Of a stretch of DNA of 45,590 nucleotides, positions 30,820-38,424 are shown in pieces. Below the pieces are notes generated by a model. It searched no databases, was not told where the DNA came from, and saw only the letters and a list, made by a program, of their open reading frames with translations. Made by a program: the position numbers and the translations under genes. This DNA is from CAZMGT01 sp964565895 (GTDB taxonomy: Bacteria > Armatimonadota > Zipacnadia > UBA1398 > CAZMGT01): positions 1 through 45,590 of the forward strand of contig CAZMGT010000028.1 of NCBI GenBank assembly GCA_964565895.1, written 5' to 3'. Within the stretch, counting starts at the first letter, position 1; every line of letters starts with the position of its first letter.

Positions 30820-31788
30820 CTACGCCGGCTTCCCCAGCCACAACGCCAGCCCCGCCAGCGCCGCGCTTACCGCATAGAGCAAAAGCACCGCCTGCCGCTG
30901 CGACAGCCCCCGCGCAAGCAGCCGGTGGTGCAGGTGGTCCTTGTCCGCGCAAAACGCCGACTTGCCCGCCGCTACCCGCCGAAGCACGGCCCACGTCGTA
31001 TCCACGATGGCATAGCCCAGGGCGAAGATCGGGACGATGCTTAACAGCGCCGTCTTAAACAGGCTAATTACCGAAAGCGCGGCGAGAACGACGCCGAGCA
31101 TTTGCGCGCCGGCGTCGCCCATGAAAATCTTCGCCGGGTTAAAGTTCCAGCGCAAAAACCCCAGGCAGGCCCCAGCCACCGCCGCCCCGCCCACGGCGAC
31201 AAGCTCCAGATCCGTCGGCCTCAGGTTCAAATATCGCCCCGCGGAAAGGTAAAGCAAGGCAAGCACGGCAAGCGTCGCCCCGGCGATCGCCGAAACCCCT
31301 GCGGCAAGCCCGTCCAGCCCGTCGATGACGTTGATCGAGGTGATCACGGCCACCGTCCACACCACGGTGGTCACCACGCCCCAGCGGCCGAATTCGATAT
31401 ATCCCGGGCCAAACGGGTTGGTAATGCGCTCGATGACAATGCCAAAGCGGGTGAGGATAACCCCCGCGCCGGCCATCATGAGCAGCTTCAGCCACCAGGG
31501 CAGGTCGCAGGCGTCGTCCACCACGCCGATGGCCGCCATAAACGCCGCGGCAACGAGCACGCCCCAGAGCTTAGCGTCGGCCGGCGCGAACACCGCCCAG
31601 GCGCAGGCGAAGGCAAAAAGCAGCGCCAGCCCGCCCAAGTAGGGCATGGGCGCCTCGTGCACCCCGCGCTCCTTCGGCCGGTCGAGCAGGTTGGCCCACT
31701 GCGCCAAGCGCCGCGCCCAGGGGGTCACTGCCCAGGCGAGCGCCGCCCCCAAACCCACGGCCAGGGCCATGCGCAGTTCAAGTGTCAC
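30820..31788 (-). CDS. Undecaprenyl-phosphate sugar-1-phosphate transferase (WecA/TagO/MraY family)
   Basis: This 322-residue membrane enzyme has about ten hydrophobic segments and all family motifs. These are PYLGG after the first helix, VVDDACDL (the DDxxD pair), NVIDGLDGLAAG, NFNPAKIFMGDAGAQ and the terminal HLHHRLL loop. It transfers a sugar-1-phosphate from a UDP-sugar to undecaprenyl phosphate to start a surface polysaccharide. The HLHHR loop supports WecA/TagO rather than MraY. Its stop is three bases from that of the convergent TPR gene. It lies downstream of glyA on the minus strand. Confidence 0.92.
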   Translation of the reverse strand: MTLELRMALAVGLGAALAWAVTPWARRLAQWANLLDRPKERGVHEAPMPYLGGLALLFAFACAWAVFAPADAKLWGVLVAAAFMAAIGVVDDACDLPWWLKLLMMAGAGVILTRFGIVIERITNPFGPGYIEFGRWGVVTTVVWTVAVITSINVIDGLDGLAAGVSAIAGATLAVLALLYLSAGRYLNLRPTDLELVAVGGAAVAGACLGFLRWNFNPAKIFMGDAGAQMLGVVLAALSVISLFKTALLSIVPIFALGYAIVDTTWAVLRRVAAGKSAFCADKDHLHHRLLARGLSQRQAVLLLYAVSAALAGLALWLGKPA

Positions 31789-31868
31789 GCTTCCCCGCGC
31801 CCCTCGCTAACATAACGATGGGGCGACGCCCGCCGCGCCGCCCCACCGCGTTTTCGCTCTCACTTGCC

Positions 31869-33146
31869 CTAGCCCGAAGCGGCAATCGCCGTCCCGCTGG
31901 GCAGCTCGCGATATATCGGAAACGCCGCCGTAAGCTCGCGCACCTCGCGCCGAATCTCCTCCAGCCGCGCCCCGTCGTCCCCCGCCTCCAGCGCCGCGAC
32001 GATCAGCTCCGCGATCTTCTCCATCTCCTCCGGCCCCATCCCGCGCGTGGTTACCGCCGGCGTCCCCAGCCTAATCCCGCTGGAAATCCACGGCTTTTGC
32101 GTATCGAACGGAATCATGTTCTTGTTAACGGTAATCCCCGCCTTGTCCAAAATGTTCTCCGCCTCTTTGCCGGTTAGCCCGCCGGCGCTCACATCGACGA
32201 GAATCAGGTGGTTGTCCGTCCCTCCGGAGACAAGGCGCAGCCCCCTACGCGCCAGCCCGCGGGCCAACGCCTTGGCGTTCTCTACGATCCTCCGCTGATA
32301 CTCCTTAAACTCCTCGGTCATCGCCAGCTTCAGGCACACGGCCTTCGCGGCGATCACGTGCATCAGCGGCCCGCCCTGAATTCCGGGAAGCACCTGCTTG
32401 TCGATCAGTTTCGCGTGCTCCTGCTTGCACAAAATCATCCCCCCGCGCGGCCCGCGCAGCGTCTTGTGCGTCGTCGTCGTTACAAAGTCCGCGTAGGGCA
32501 CGGGCGAGGGGTGCAGCCCCGCGGCGATCAGCCCCGCGATGTGCGCGATATCCACCATAAGCAGGGCCCCGCACTCGTCCGCCGCCTGGCGGAACTTCTC
32601 GAAGTCAATCTCCCGCGGATAGGCGCTCGCCCCGGCGACGATCATCTTCGGCTTGTGCTCGCGCGCCAGCCTGAGCAGTTGCTCGTAGTCGATCGTCTCC
32701 GTCTCGCGGTCTACGCCGTAGGAGACGACGTTATACATAATCCCCGAGAAGTTCACTGGGCTGCCGTGGGTCAGGTGCCCGCCGTGGGCCAGGTCCATCC
32801 CCAAAAATGTGTCGCCGGGCTTTAAAAAAGCGAAGTATACCGCCATATTGGCCTGGGTGCCCGAGTGCGGCTGAACGTTGGCGTGCTCCGCGCCAAACAG
32901 CTCCTTCGCCCGGGCAATGGCCAGGCTCTCGGCAATGTCCACATACTCGCACCCGCCGTAGTACCGCCGCCCGGGATACCCCTCGGCGTACTTGTTGGTA
33001 AGCACCGAGCCCGTGGCCTCGAGCACGGCCCGCCCGACGTAGTTCTCCGAGGCAATGAGCTCCAAGTTTTGCTCCTGCCTCTGCGTCTCCAGTCTTATCG
33101 CTTCGGCGATCTCAGGGTCCACTTGGGCCAGAGAATCAAGGTTCAC
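31869..33146 (-). CDS. glyA: Serine hydroxymethyltransferase
   Basis: This 425-residue PLP enzyme interconverts serine and glycine while making methylene-THF, the substrate of MetF. LIASENYVGRAVLEATGS, NKYAEGYPGRRYYGGCEY and the PLP lysine in TTTTHKTLRGPRGG are all present, and the length is normal. The GTG start at 33144-33146 follows AAGGGAAG. A clear hairpin terminator separates it from the histidine-kinase gene upstream. It provides the folate link with the metV/metF/AcsE-like cluster 8 kb away, though it is not part of that operon. Confidence 0.96.
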   Translation of the reverse strand: MNLDSLAQVDPEIAEAIRLETQRQEQNLELIASENYVGRAVLEATGSVLTNKYAEGYPGRRYYGGCEYVDIAESLAIARAKELFGAEHANVQPHSGTQANMAVYFAFLKPGDTFLGMDLAHGGHLTHGSPVNFSGIMYNVVSYGVDRETETIDYEQLLRLAREHKPKMIVAGASAYPREIDFEKFRQAADECGALLMVDIAHIAGLIAAGLHPSPVPYADFVTTTTHKTLRGPRGGMILCKQEHAKLIDKQVLPGIQGGPLMHVIAAKAVCLKLAMTEEFKEYQRRIVENAKALARGLARRGLRLVSGGTDNHLILVDVSAGGLTGKEAENILDKAGITVNKNMIPFDTQKPWISSGIRLGTPAVTTRGMGPEEMEKIAELIVAALEAGDDGARLEEIRREVRELTAAFPIYRELPSGTAIAASG

Positions 33147-33206
33147 TTTGACACTTCCCTTGCCTAAAGTTGTCCTCTCGCGCGTTGCGCGGCGCTTGCC
33201 TGCACG

Positions 33207-33252
33207 AAAAAAAGCCTCTCATGGGAAACCCCAGGCTCCCCATGGAGGCCTA
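33207..33252 (-). terminator. Intrinsic terminator of the histidine-kinase gene
   Basis: On the minus strand AGGCCTCCATGGG (33239-33251) pairs with CCCATGAGAGGCTT (33212-33225) with one bulge, around a 13-base loop. It is followed by seven T (33207-33213). The upstream arm begins inside the TAG stop of the kinase gene. It is the only canonical stem-plus-U terminator I see in the window. Confidence 0.8.
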
Positions 33253-34986
33253 CGGTCTAGCGCCGCTGCTCTTCTCGGGAGGGTTCGGTCGCAGGGGTAT
33301 GGTAAAATGAAACGTTGTCCCGCTCCCGGGCACGGTGTCAAACCACACCTCGCCCCCGTGCGCCTCCACCATGTGCTTTACGATGTACAGCCCGATCCCC
33401 GTCCCCGCCGACTCGTCGCCCGCTGCCCGGTGAAACTTCTCAAACACGTGCGGCTGCCGCTCCTTGGGAATCCCCACCCCGTGGTCGATTACCGAAAAGT
33501 GCGCGTGGTCGGCCTCCAGCCAGCCCTTTACGCGCACCTCCCCGCCGTTGGGCGAGTACTTTATCGCGTTGTTAACGAGGTTGGTCAAAATCTGGTCCAG
33601 CTTCTCCTCGTCGGCGACAAGCGGCGCCGCGCACAGCTCCTCGGAAAGATCGGCCACCAGCGTGTGGTTCTTGGCATACGTCCGCTGCGTCTGCAGCACG
33701 CGCTCCACGAGCTCCGCGACGTTTACCGGCCGCGCGTGGATCTCCAGCTCCCGCCCCTCTTCGATGCGCGAGGCGCTCGCCAGATCGTTCACCAGCCGGT
33801 GCAGCCGCGTGCACTCGCTGTCGATAATCTGCAAAAACTCCTGCTGGATCTGCGGATCATAAAACCCTTCCTTGTCCTCAAGCAGCGTCCGCGTAAACCC
33901 CAAAATCGAGGCCAGGGGCATGCGCAGCTCCTGCGACACGGTGGCGATGAAGCCCGTCCGCATGCGCTCCAGATTCTTATACTCGGTAATGTCCGACAAA
34001 ATAGCCACCACGCCGGTGAGCACCCCGTTGTCGCTAATGGGCACGGTTTGCACGTGAAAGATCTTCTTGCCCTCGTCCAGGGTAATCTCCTTGTGCGTCT
34101 CGCGCTTGTTGACTAGGGTGTCGCCCACGAGGTCGGCCACTTGGCTTTCGGTAATTACGTCGCGATAGTTGCTCCCGACAACGTCCGCGCTCGGCGAGAT
34201 GCCCAGCATGTGCCGCGCCGCACGGTTCACCAGCTTTACCGTGCCGTCGGCGGAGATCATCACGATCCCCGCCATGAGCGCCTCGATCGTCTCCTCTAGC
34301 TCCTCGACCTTCTTGGTCAGGTCGATATACAGCCGGGCATTAGCGATTACCGCGCCAATGCTGCGCGCCATAATGCGCAACAGGCGCAGGTCCTCACGGG
34401 TAAACTGCCCCCCGCGGCGCTTGTTAAATACGTGCACCACGCCGATCGTCTCCCGCGCGATAACCTTCATGTCCTCGTCTTTCGTCTCCACGGTAAGGGG
34501 GACGGTAATCCCGTTGCGCACGCCGAGGAGGGCCACGTAGTCCTTTATCGTGCGGCTATCGGAGATGGCGTCGTTGAATATTTGGGGCTCTTCTGTGCGA
34601 AAGACCTCGCCCGAGACGCCCTCTGTTGCGCGAACCTTAAACGCCTTTACCTTTTCCTCGGGAATGCCAAACGCGGGAAGCTTCCCCTCCAGCTCCCCTG
34701 TCTCGCGGTTATAGACCATAATCACGCATTTTTCCGCCTGCACGATCATTGCCGTCTGGCGCAGCAGGCGGCCGAGGATATTCTCCAGCGCGGCCTCGGA
34801 GGTAGCCACCGGGCCGACCTCGGTTTGCGCGAGCTGCTGCTCCAGCTCGCGCACGCGCGCCTTCAGCCGCTCGTACTCTTCGCGCAGGGCGTCGCGGTCG
34901 ACCGCAGGGGCGCTGGGGTTTTCGCTTTGCGCGGAGGAACTTTGCTCTTGCCCCTTGCTCTGCTTTTCCTTCTCCTGGTCGCTCAC
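33250..34986 (-). CDS. GAF-PAS sensor histidine kinase with Gln in place of the phospho-acceptor His
   Basis: This 578-residue protein has no membrane segment. A coiled coil (about residues 30-60) leads to a GAF domain (about 64-205), a PAS domain (about 212-325), a HisKA helix (about 342-405) and an HATPase domain (about 440-565). The ATP site looks complete (NNAIKYSPNGG N-box, DHGVGIP, FEKFHRA, GTGIGLYI). The H-box, normally SHELRTPL, reads SQELRMPL, so Gln352 (codon CAG, 33931-33933) replaces the acceptor His. Autophosphorylation at the usual site is not possible. It may be a signalling partner of another kinase. The GTG start at 34984-34986 follows GGAGG by six bases. Confidence 0.9.
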   Translation of the reverse strand: MSDQEKEKQSKGQEQSSSAQSENPSAPAVDRDALREEYERLKARVRELEQQLAQTEVGPVATSEAALENILGRLLRQTAMIVQAEKCVIMVYNRETGELEGKLPAFGIPEEKVKAFKVRATEGVSGEVFRTEEPQIFNDAISDSRTIKDYVALLGVRNGITVPLTVETKDEDMKVIARETIGVVHVFNKRRGGQFTREDLRLLRIMARSIGAVIANARLYIDLTKKVEELEETIEALMAGIVMISADGTVKLVNRAARHMLGISPSADVVGSNYRDVITESQVADLVGDTLVNKRETHKEITLDEGKKIFHVQTVPISDNGVLTGVVAILSDITEYKNLERMRTGFIATVSQELRMPLASILGFTRTLLEDKEGFYDPQIQQEFLQIIDSECTRLHRLVNDLASASRIEEGRELEIHARPVNVAELVERVLQTQRTYAKNHTLVADLSEELCAAPLVADEEKLDQILTNLVNNAIKYSPNGGEVRVKGWLEADHAHFSVIDHGVGIPKERQPHVFEKFHRAAGDESAGTGIGLYIVKHMVEAHGGEVWFDTVPGSGTTFHFTIPLRPNPPEKSSGARP

Positions 34987-35087
34987 GTCCAGCCTCCGCC
35001 ACCACCGAATAAACAGAGTCGCCGGCTAGCAGCTCTTCCGCCGGATTAACTGTCGTCTCCTGTTGCCAGTTTGCCCGCCATCGAGGT

Positions 35088-35117
35088 ATTGTAGCAACAA
35101 CGGTTTTCCAGCGTCAA
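35088..35117 (-). promoter_or_regulatory. Putative strong promoter of the histidine-kinase gene
   Basis: On the minus strand TTGACG (35112-35117) and TACAAT (35088-35093) are 18 bases apart, near consensus. Transcription would start near 35081, about 95 bases before the GTG. Confidence 0.6.
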
Positions 35118-35174
35118 CCTGAGCCCTCCGGCCCGCGCTCGTGGTCTGTGCCGCGGGCCGCCGAGGTGTCGCCC

Positions 35175-36194
35175 ATGAACTCCTACGAGCGAACGATGGC
35201 CGTCTTTGAGGGCAAGCAGCCCGACCGCCTCCCCGCCCACCCCATCTTCATGGGCTTTGCCGCGCGACTCGTCGGCGCCACCTACGAGCAGTATGCGCGC
35301 GACTTTCGCACGCTTGTCCGCGCGCAGTTGGCGACGTGCGAGCGGTTTGGCTTTGACGGGGTAAACTGCATCTCCGACGCCTGGCGCGAGGCCGCCGACC
35401 TGGGCACCGAGCTTATCTTCTATCCCGACGCGCCTCCCGCTCCGAAGGGCCACATTCTCGCCGACAAGGCCGCCCTCGCCCGCCTCAAGCTCCCCGACCC
35501 CCTCGCCGGCGGGCGCATGCTGGACAGGGTCCAGGCCTGCGCCTTGTTTCGCGAGAAAGTTGGCGGCGAGCAACCCATCGGAGGGTGGATCGAGGGCCCC
35601 CTCGCCGAGGCCGCCGACCTCCGCGGCATCAACGAGGTTATGGTGGACCTCATCGACGACCCCGCGTTCGTCGACGACCTCATGGACTTTGTCTGCGAAA
35701 TGGAGATCGCCTTCGCCCGCGCCCAGGTCGCCGCCGGCGCGGACATCATCGGCATGGGCGACTCCGCCTCCTCGCTTATCTCCGAGCAAATGTATCGCCG
35801 CTTTGTCTTCCCCCGGGCCAAGCGCATCGTAGACGCCGTCCATGCCGCCGGGGCCAAGCTGCGCCTGCACATCTGCGGCGACATTACACACCTGCTCGAG
35901 GCCATTGCCGAGCTCGGCGTGGACCAGGTCGACGTTGACTATCCCGTGGACCTTGCCCTCGCGCGCGAAAAGCTCGGCCCCAAAGTTGTCCTCTCGGGAA
36001 ACTTCGACCCGGTAACTGAGCTGCGCGACGCTACGCCGGAGGAGGTCTTTCGCGCCTGCGCGCGCTGCCACGAAATCTGCGGCCAGCGCTACATCCTCGG
36101 CGCAGGTTGCGAGGTCCCCCAGGATACGCCGCACGAAAACGTCCGCGCGATGATCGACTACGCCCGCTCTACGGCGCAAAACGCCGGTCACTAG
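35175..36194 (+). CDS. UroD/MtaA-type corrinoid:cofactor methyltransferase-like protein
   Basis: This 339-residue protein has the URO-D fold in the form used by MtaA, MtbA and CmuA methyltransferases. His232-x-Cys234 (LHICGD) and Cys312 (GAGCEVP) match the zinc-binding H-x-C-xn-C motif of those enzymes, which activate a thiol for methylation. N-terminal NSYERTMAVFEGKQPDRLP is typical of the group. The actual methyl acceptor is unknown, and no corrinoid protein is nearby. The start is ATG 35175; a GTG nine codons earlier is possible, but GAGGTG directly upstream of the ATG fits better. It diverges from the kinase gene. The second UroD protein (25308) lacks these ligands. Confidence 0.86.
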   Translation: MNSYERTMAVFEGKQPDRLPAHPIFMGFAARLVGATYEQYARDFRTLVRAQLATCERFGFDGVNCISDAWREAADLGTELIFYPDAPPAPKGHILADKAALARLKLPDPLAGGRMLDRVQACALFREKVGGEQPIGGWIEGPLAEAADLRGINEVMVDLIDDPAFVDDLMDFVCEMEIAFARAQVAAGADIIGMGDSASSLISEQMYRRFVFPRAKRIVDAVHAAGAKLRLHICGDITHLLEAIAELGVDQVDVDYPVDLALAREKLGPKVVLSGNFDPVTELRDATPEEVFRACARCHEICGQRYILGAGCEVPQDTPHENVRAMIDYARSTAQNAGH

Positions 36195-36233
36195 CCAAGC
36201 GGGCGTCTGGTGTCTCAGCACGCTGCGCGCCAG

Positions 36234-36626
36234 CTAAAGCATAGAGAGGGCCCGCTTGCAGAGCTCGACAACGCGCTCGGCTTCCTCCACCGCGCGGGCG
36301 GCGTCGGCGGCCGATACCTCGACTACTCCATAGCGCACACCCACGGGAAAACGGCTCAAGAAGCGCAGCGCGCTGTTGGGAAGGTCGGTCGCCCCGAGCC
36401 GAGATAATGCCTCAGCCAAGCGCGTCAGGCTATGCGTTAGAGGGGGCTCCTCTTCGCCGAGAGCCAGCAGCCACGCTTTAAGCAGCTTCTCCGCCGCTTG
36501 CTGAGCGTGAAAAGCGGCCATGCGCAGGGCAGGCGGCTCAGTTGCCAGGCACGCCCGAGCAACGCGAAGGTGCTCCTTGCCGATGTCCGTGAGCCGACGA
36601 ACCGACTTCCTCGTCGGGTTGTCCAT
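36234..36626 (-). CDS. HEPN-domain protein (toxin-like partner of MNT)
   Basis: This 130-residue all-helical protein has the HEPN family pattern: DNPTRKSVRRLTDIGKEHL opens it, then FHAQQAAEKLLKAWL and LTHSLTRLAEAL. HEPN proteins of MNT/HEPN modules are often RNases held in check by the nucleotidyltransferase. An R-x4-H (RMAAFH) is present in the first helical pair, but I cannot be sure it is the catalytic R-x4-6-H. The ATG at 36624-36626 lies inside the 3' end of the MNT gene, an 89-base overlap in another frame. GGCGGGGG stands about ten bases upstream. TTG codons two and three positions earlier are other possible starts. Confidence 0.8.
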   Translation of the reverse strand: MDNPTRKSVRRLTDIGKEHLRVARACLATEPPALRMAAFHAQQAAEKLLKAWLLALGEEEPPLTHSLTRLAEALSRLGATDLPNSALRFLSRFPVGVRYGVVEVSAADAARAVEEAERVVELCKRALSML

Positions 36627-36978
36627 AAACAACAATCCCCCGCCGCTTTACGACAAAACACAACTGCCCCGGCAACTGCGACTCCTCCGCCCACTGCTCC
36701 GGAGTGAGCACAAGCAGGTCGAAGTTCTCCCAGTCGCAATGCACCCCTACCGCGGCGTTCAGCTCCTCCAGCAACTGCCCGGGGTCGTCGCTGTCCGCGA
36801 CAATGAGCAGGTCAATGTCGCTGTACTCGTCATACCGCCCCTCGGCAAACGAGCCGAACATATACACCACGCGCGGCTGGGCGATGCGCAAGATGTGCTC
36901 CAGCGCCTGCTCCAACGCGCGCCGCGCACGCGGGGGAAGGCTCTCTAGCTTGCCGCTCGCATCGCCTACGCCGGGCAT
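36538..36978 (-). CDS. MNT-type minimal nucleotidyltransferase (antitoxin-like)
   Basis: This 146-residue protein carries the minimal nucleotidyltransferase signature G-S-x10-D-x-D in GSFAEGRYDEYSDID (starting near residue 42), typical of antitoxins paired with HEPN proteins. Antitoxins of this type can AMPylate or bind the HEPN partner. The family-like part ends near GIVVYGQPDEE. The last 25 or so residues overlap the start of the HEPN gene and look like read-out from another frame. The ATG at 36976-36978 has GGTGG at a longish spacing and the start is moderately sure. It diverges from the GH-like gene at 37125. Confidence 0.85.
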   Translation of the reverse strand: MPGVGDASGKLESLPPRARRALEQALEHILRIAQPRVVYMFGSFAEGRYDEYSDIDLLIVADSDDPGQLLEELNAAVGVHCDWENFDLLVLTPEQWAEESQLPGQLCFVVKRRGIVVYGQPDEEVGSSAHGHRQGAPSRCSGVPGN

Positions 36979-37050
36979 CGCTCAAGCACCACCGGCTTCT
37001 TCTGCGCGGGGCAGCGCCGTCCTTCCCTCGGCCCGCGCAGCGCAGGGCAC

Positions 37051-37079
37051 CGCGCGCCAAAAGGTCTTCGTGGCGCGCG
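37051..37079. other. 8-bp GC hairpin in divergent intergenic region
   Basis: CGCGCGCC (37051-37058) pairs perfectly with GGCGCGCG (37072-37079) around a 13-base loop, between the MNT gene and the GH-like gene. It could be a structured leader or a chance effect of GC-rich DNA. Confidence 0.25.
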
Positions 37080-37124
37080 CGCCGTATTTTCCCCAAAACC
37101 CACCGCAAGCGGGAGGGGCAGCCG

Positions 37125-38348
37125 ATGCTCGCTCGGGCCATTGCTCTGCTCGTCGCCTTCGTCGTCGCCGGGCTGCTGTTGTGCGCGGGCTTTTTTGTCC
37201 ACGAGCAAGCCTGCGCCGCGGCAAAGCTAAACGCTGGGGCAAGCGGCAACCCCTATAGCCAGTGGGAAAACGGCCCCCCGCGCGACCCCGGCTTTTTCCC
37301 CATTGCCGTGTGGCTGCAAGACCCGAAAAACGCCCCTCGCTACAAAGCCGCGGGATTTAACGTTTACGTTGGCCTGTGGAAGGGCCCCACGGAAAAGCAG
37401 CTCGCCCTGCTCAAGCAGGCGCAAATGCCCGTTATCTGCGCGCAAAACGATGTCGGCCTAAAGCACAAAAACGACCCGACGATCATCGGCTGGATGCACC
37501 CAGACGAGCCCGACAACGCCCAGCCTATCGGGGGCGGAAAATACGGCCCACCCATTCCCCCGGAGTCCATCGTCGCCAGCTACGAGAAGTTTCGCGCAGC
37601 CGACCCCACGCGCCCCGTGCTCTTAAACCTCGGCCAAGGCGTCGCCTGGGATGGCTGGGTGGGCCGCGGCGTGCGCACCAACCATCCCGAGGACTACCCG
37701 CGCTACATCGCCGGCTGCGACATCGTCTCGTTCGACATCTACCCCGTGGTGAGCACCAGGCCGCAGGTAACGGGCAAGCTCTGGCTCGTGCCCTTCGGCG
37801 TCGACCGCCTGCGCAACTGGTCGCGCGACGAAAAGATCGTTTGGAACTGCATCGAGTGCACGCGCATTAGCAATCCCAACGTCAAGCCCACGCCGCGCCA
37901 GGTGCGCGCCGAGGTGTGGATGTCCCTCGTCCACGGCTCCATGGGGCTGATCTATTTCGTGCACCAGTTTAAGCCGAAGTTCATCGAAGCGGGCCTGTTC
38001 GCCGACCCCGAGATGCTCCGCGCGGTAACCCGGATAAACGAGCAGATTCACACCCTTGCGCCGGTGCTCAACTCGCCCTCAACGCCAGGCCGCGCCACGG
38101 TAGCATCCTCAAATCCCCGCGTGCCCATAGACATCATGGTTAAAACCCACAACGGCGCGCTATATATCTTCGCCGTGGCCATGCGCGACGGCCAAGCGCG
38201 GGCGACGTTCTCCATCCCTGGCGTTGGGGAAAACGCGCGCGCCGAGGTCCTCGGCGAGGGGCGAACGATCGCCATCGCCAACGCCCAATTCTCCGACCGC
38301 TTCGAAAACTTCGACGTCCACCTTTACCGTATTGCCCAAGCGCAATAA
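37125..38348 (+). CDS. Exported glycoside-hydrolase-like TIM-barrel protein
   Basis: This 407-residue protein has an N-terminal signal or anchor (residues 3-25) and a barrel with glycoside-hydrolase features. FFPIAVWLQDPKNAPRYKAAGFN near residues 58-80 is a typical opening. GWMHPDEPDN near residue 128 carries an acid in the D-E-P pattern seen in GH42/GH5-like enzymes. VWNCIECTRI near residue 245 has a second possible catalytic Glu. A C-terminal beta-sandwich-like tail follows (about 315-405). It probably cleaves an exopolysaccharide in the periplasm or outside; the family cannot be fixed from sequence by eye. The ATG at 37125 follows GGGAGGGGC. Confidence 0.7.
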   Translation: MLARAIALLVAFVVAGLLLCAGFFVHEQACAAAKLNAGASGNPYSQWENGPPRDPGFFPIAVWLQDPKNAPRYKAAGFNVYVGLWKGPTEKQLALLKQAQMPVICAQNDVGLKHKNDPTIIGWMHPDEPDNAQPIGGGKYGPPIPPESIVASYEKFRAADPTRPVLLNLGQGVAWDGWVGRGVRTNHPEDYPRYIAGCDIVSFDIYPVVSTRPQVTGKLWLVPFGVDRLRNWSRDEKIVWNCIECTRISNPNVKPTPRQVRAEVWMSLVHGSMGLIYFVHQFKPKFIEAGLFADPEMLRAVTRINEQIHTLAPVLNSPSTPGRATVASSNPRVPIDIMVKTHNGALYIFAVAMRDGQARATFSIPGVGENARAEVLGEGRTIAIANAQFSDRFENFDVHLYRIAQAQ

Positions 38349-38361
38349 CCCGCGCCCCGGG

Positions 38362-38390
38362 TTGACGCCCGCAGAGGTTCGATCAATGAT
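38362..38390 (+). promoter_or_regulatory. Possible promoter of the lipoprotein gene
   Basis: TTGACG (38362-38367) and AATGAT (38385-38390) are 17 bases apart. The -10 matches the consensus at four of six positions. It would give a leader of about 28 bases before AAGGAGG and ATG 38425. Confidence 0.4.
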
Positions 38391-38424
38391 CTGCCGGCCG
38401 CAAGTTTAGCTAAGGAGGAATCTA

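Noticed and set aside
35046..36221. 391-codon open frame on the minus strand
   Set aside because: It is antisense to the UroD/MtaA-like gene, which has clear motifs; the open frame is a GC-rich artefact.
38374..38384. tRNA-like GGTTCGATC element
   Set aside because: No acceptor stem, anticodon arm or 3' end can be folded around it. No tRNA or rRNA was found in the window.
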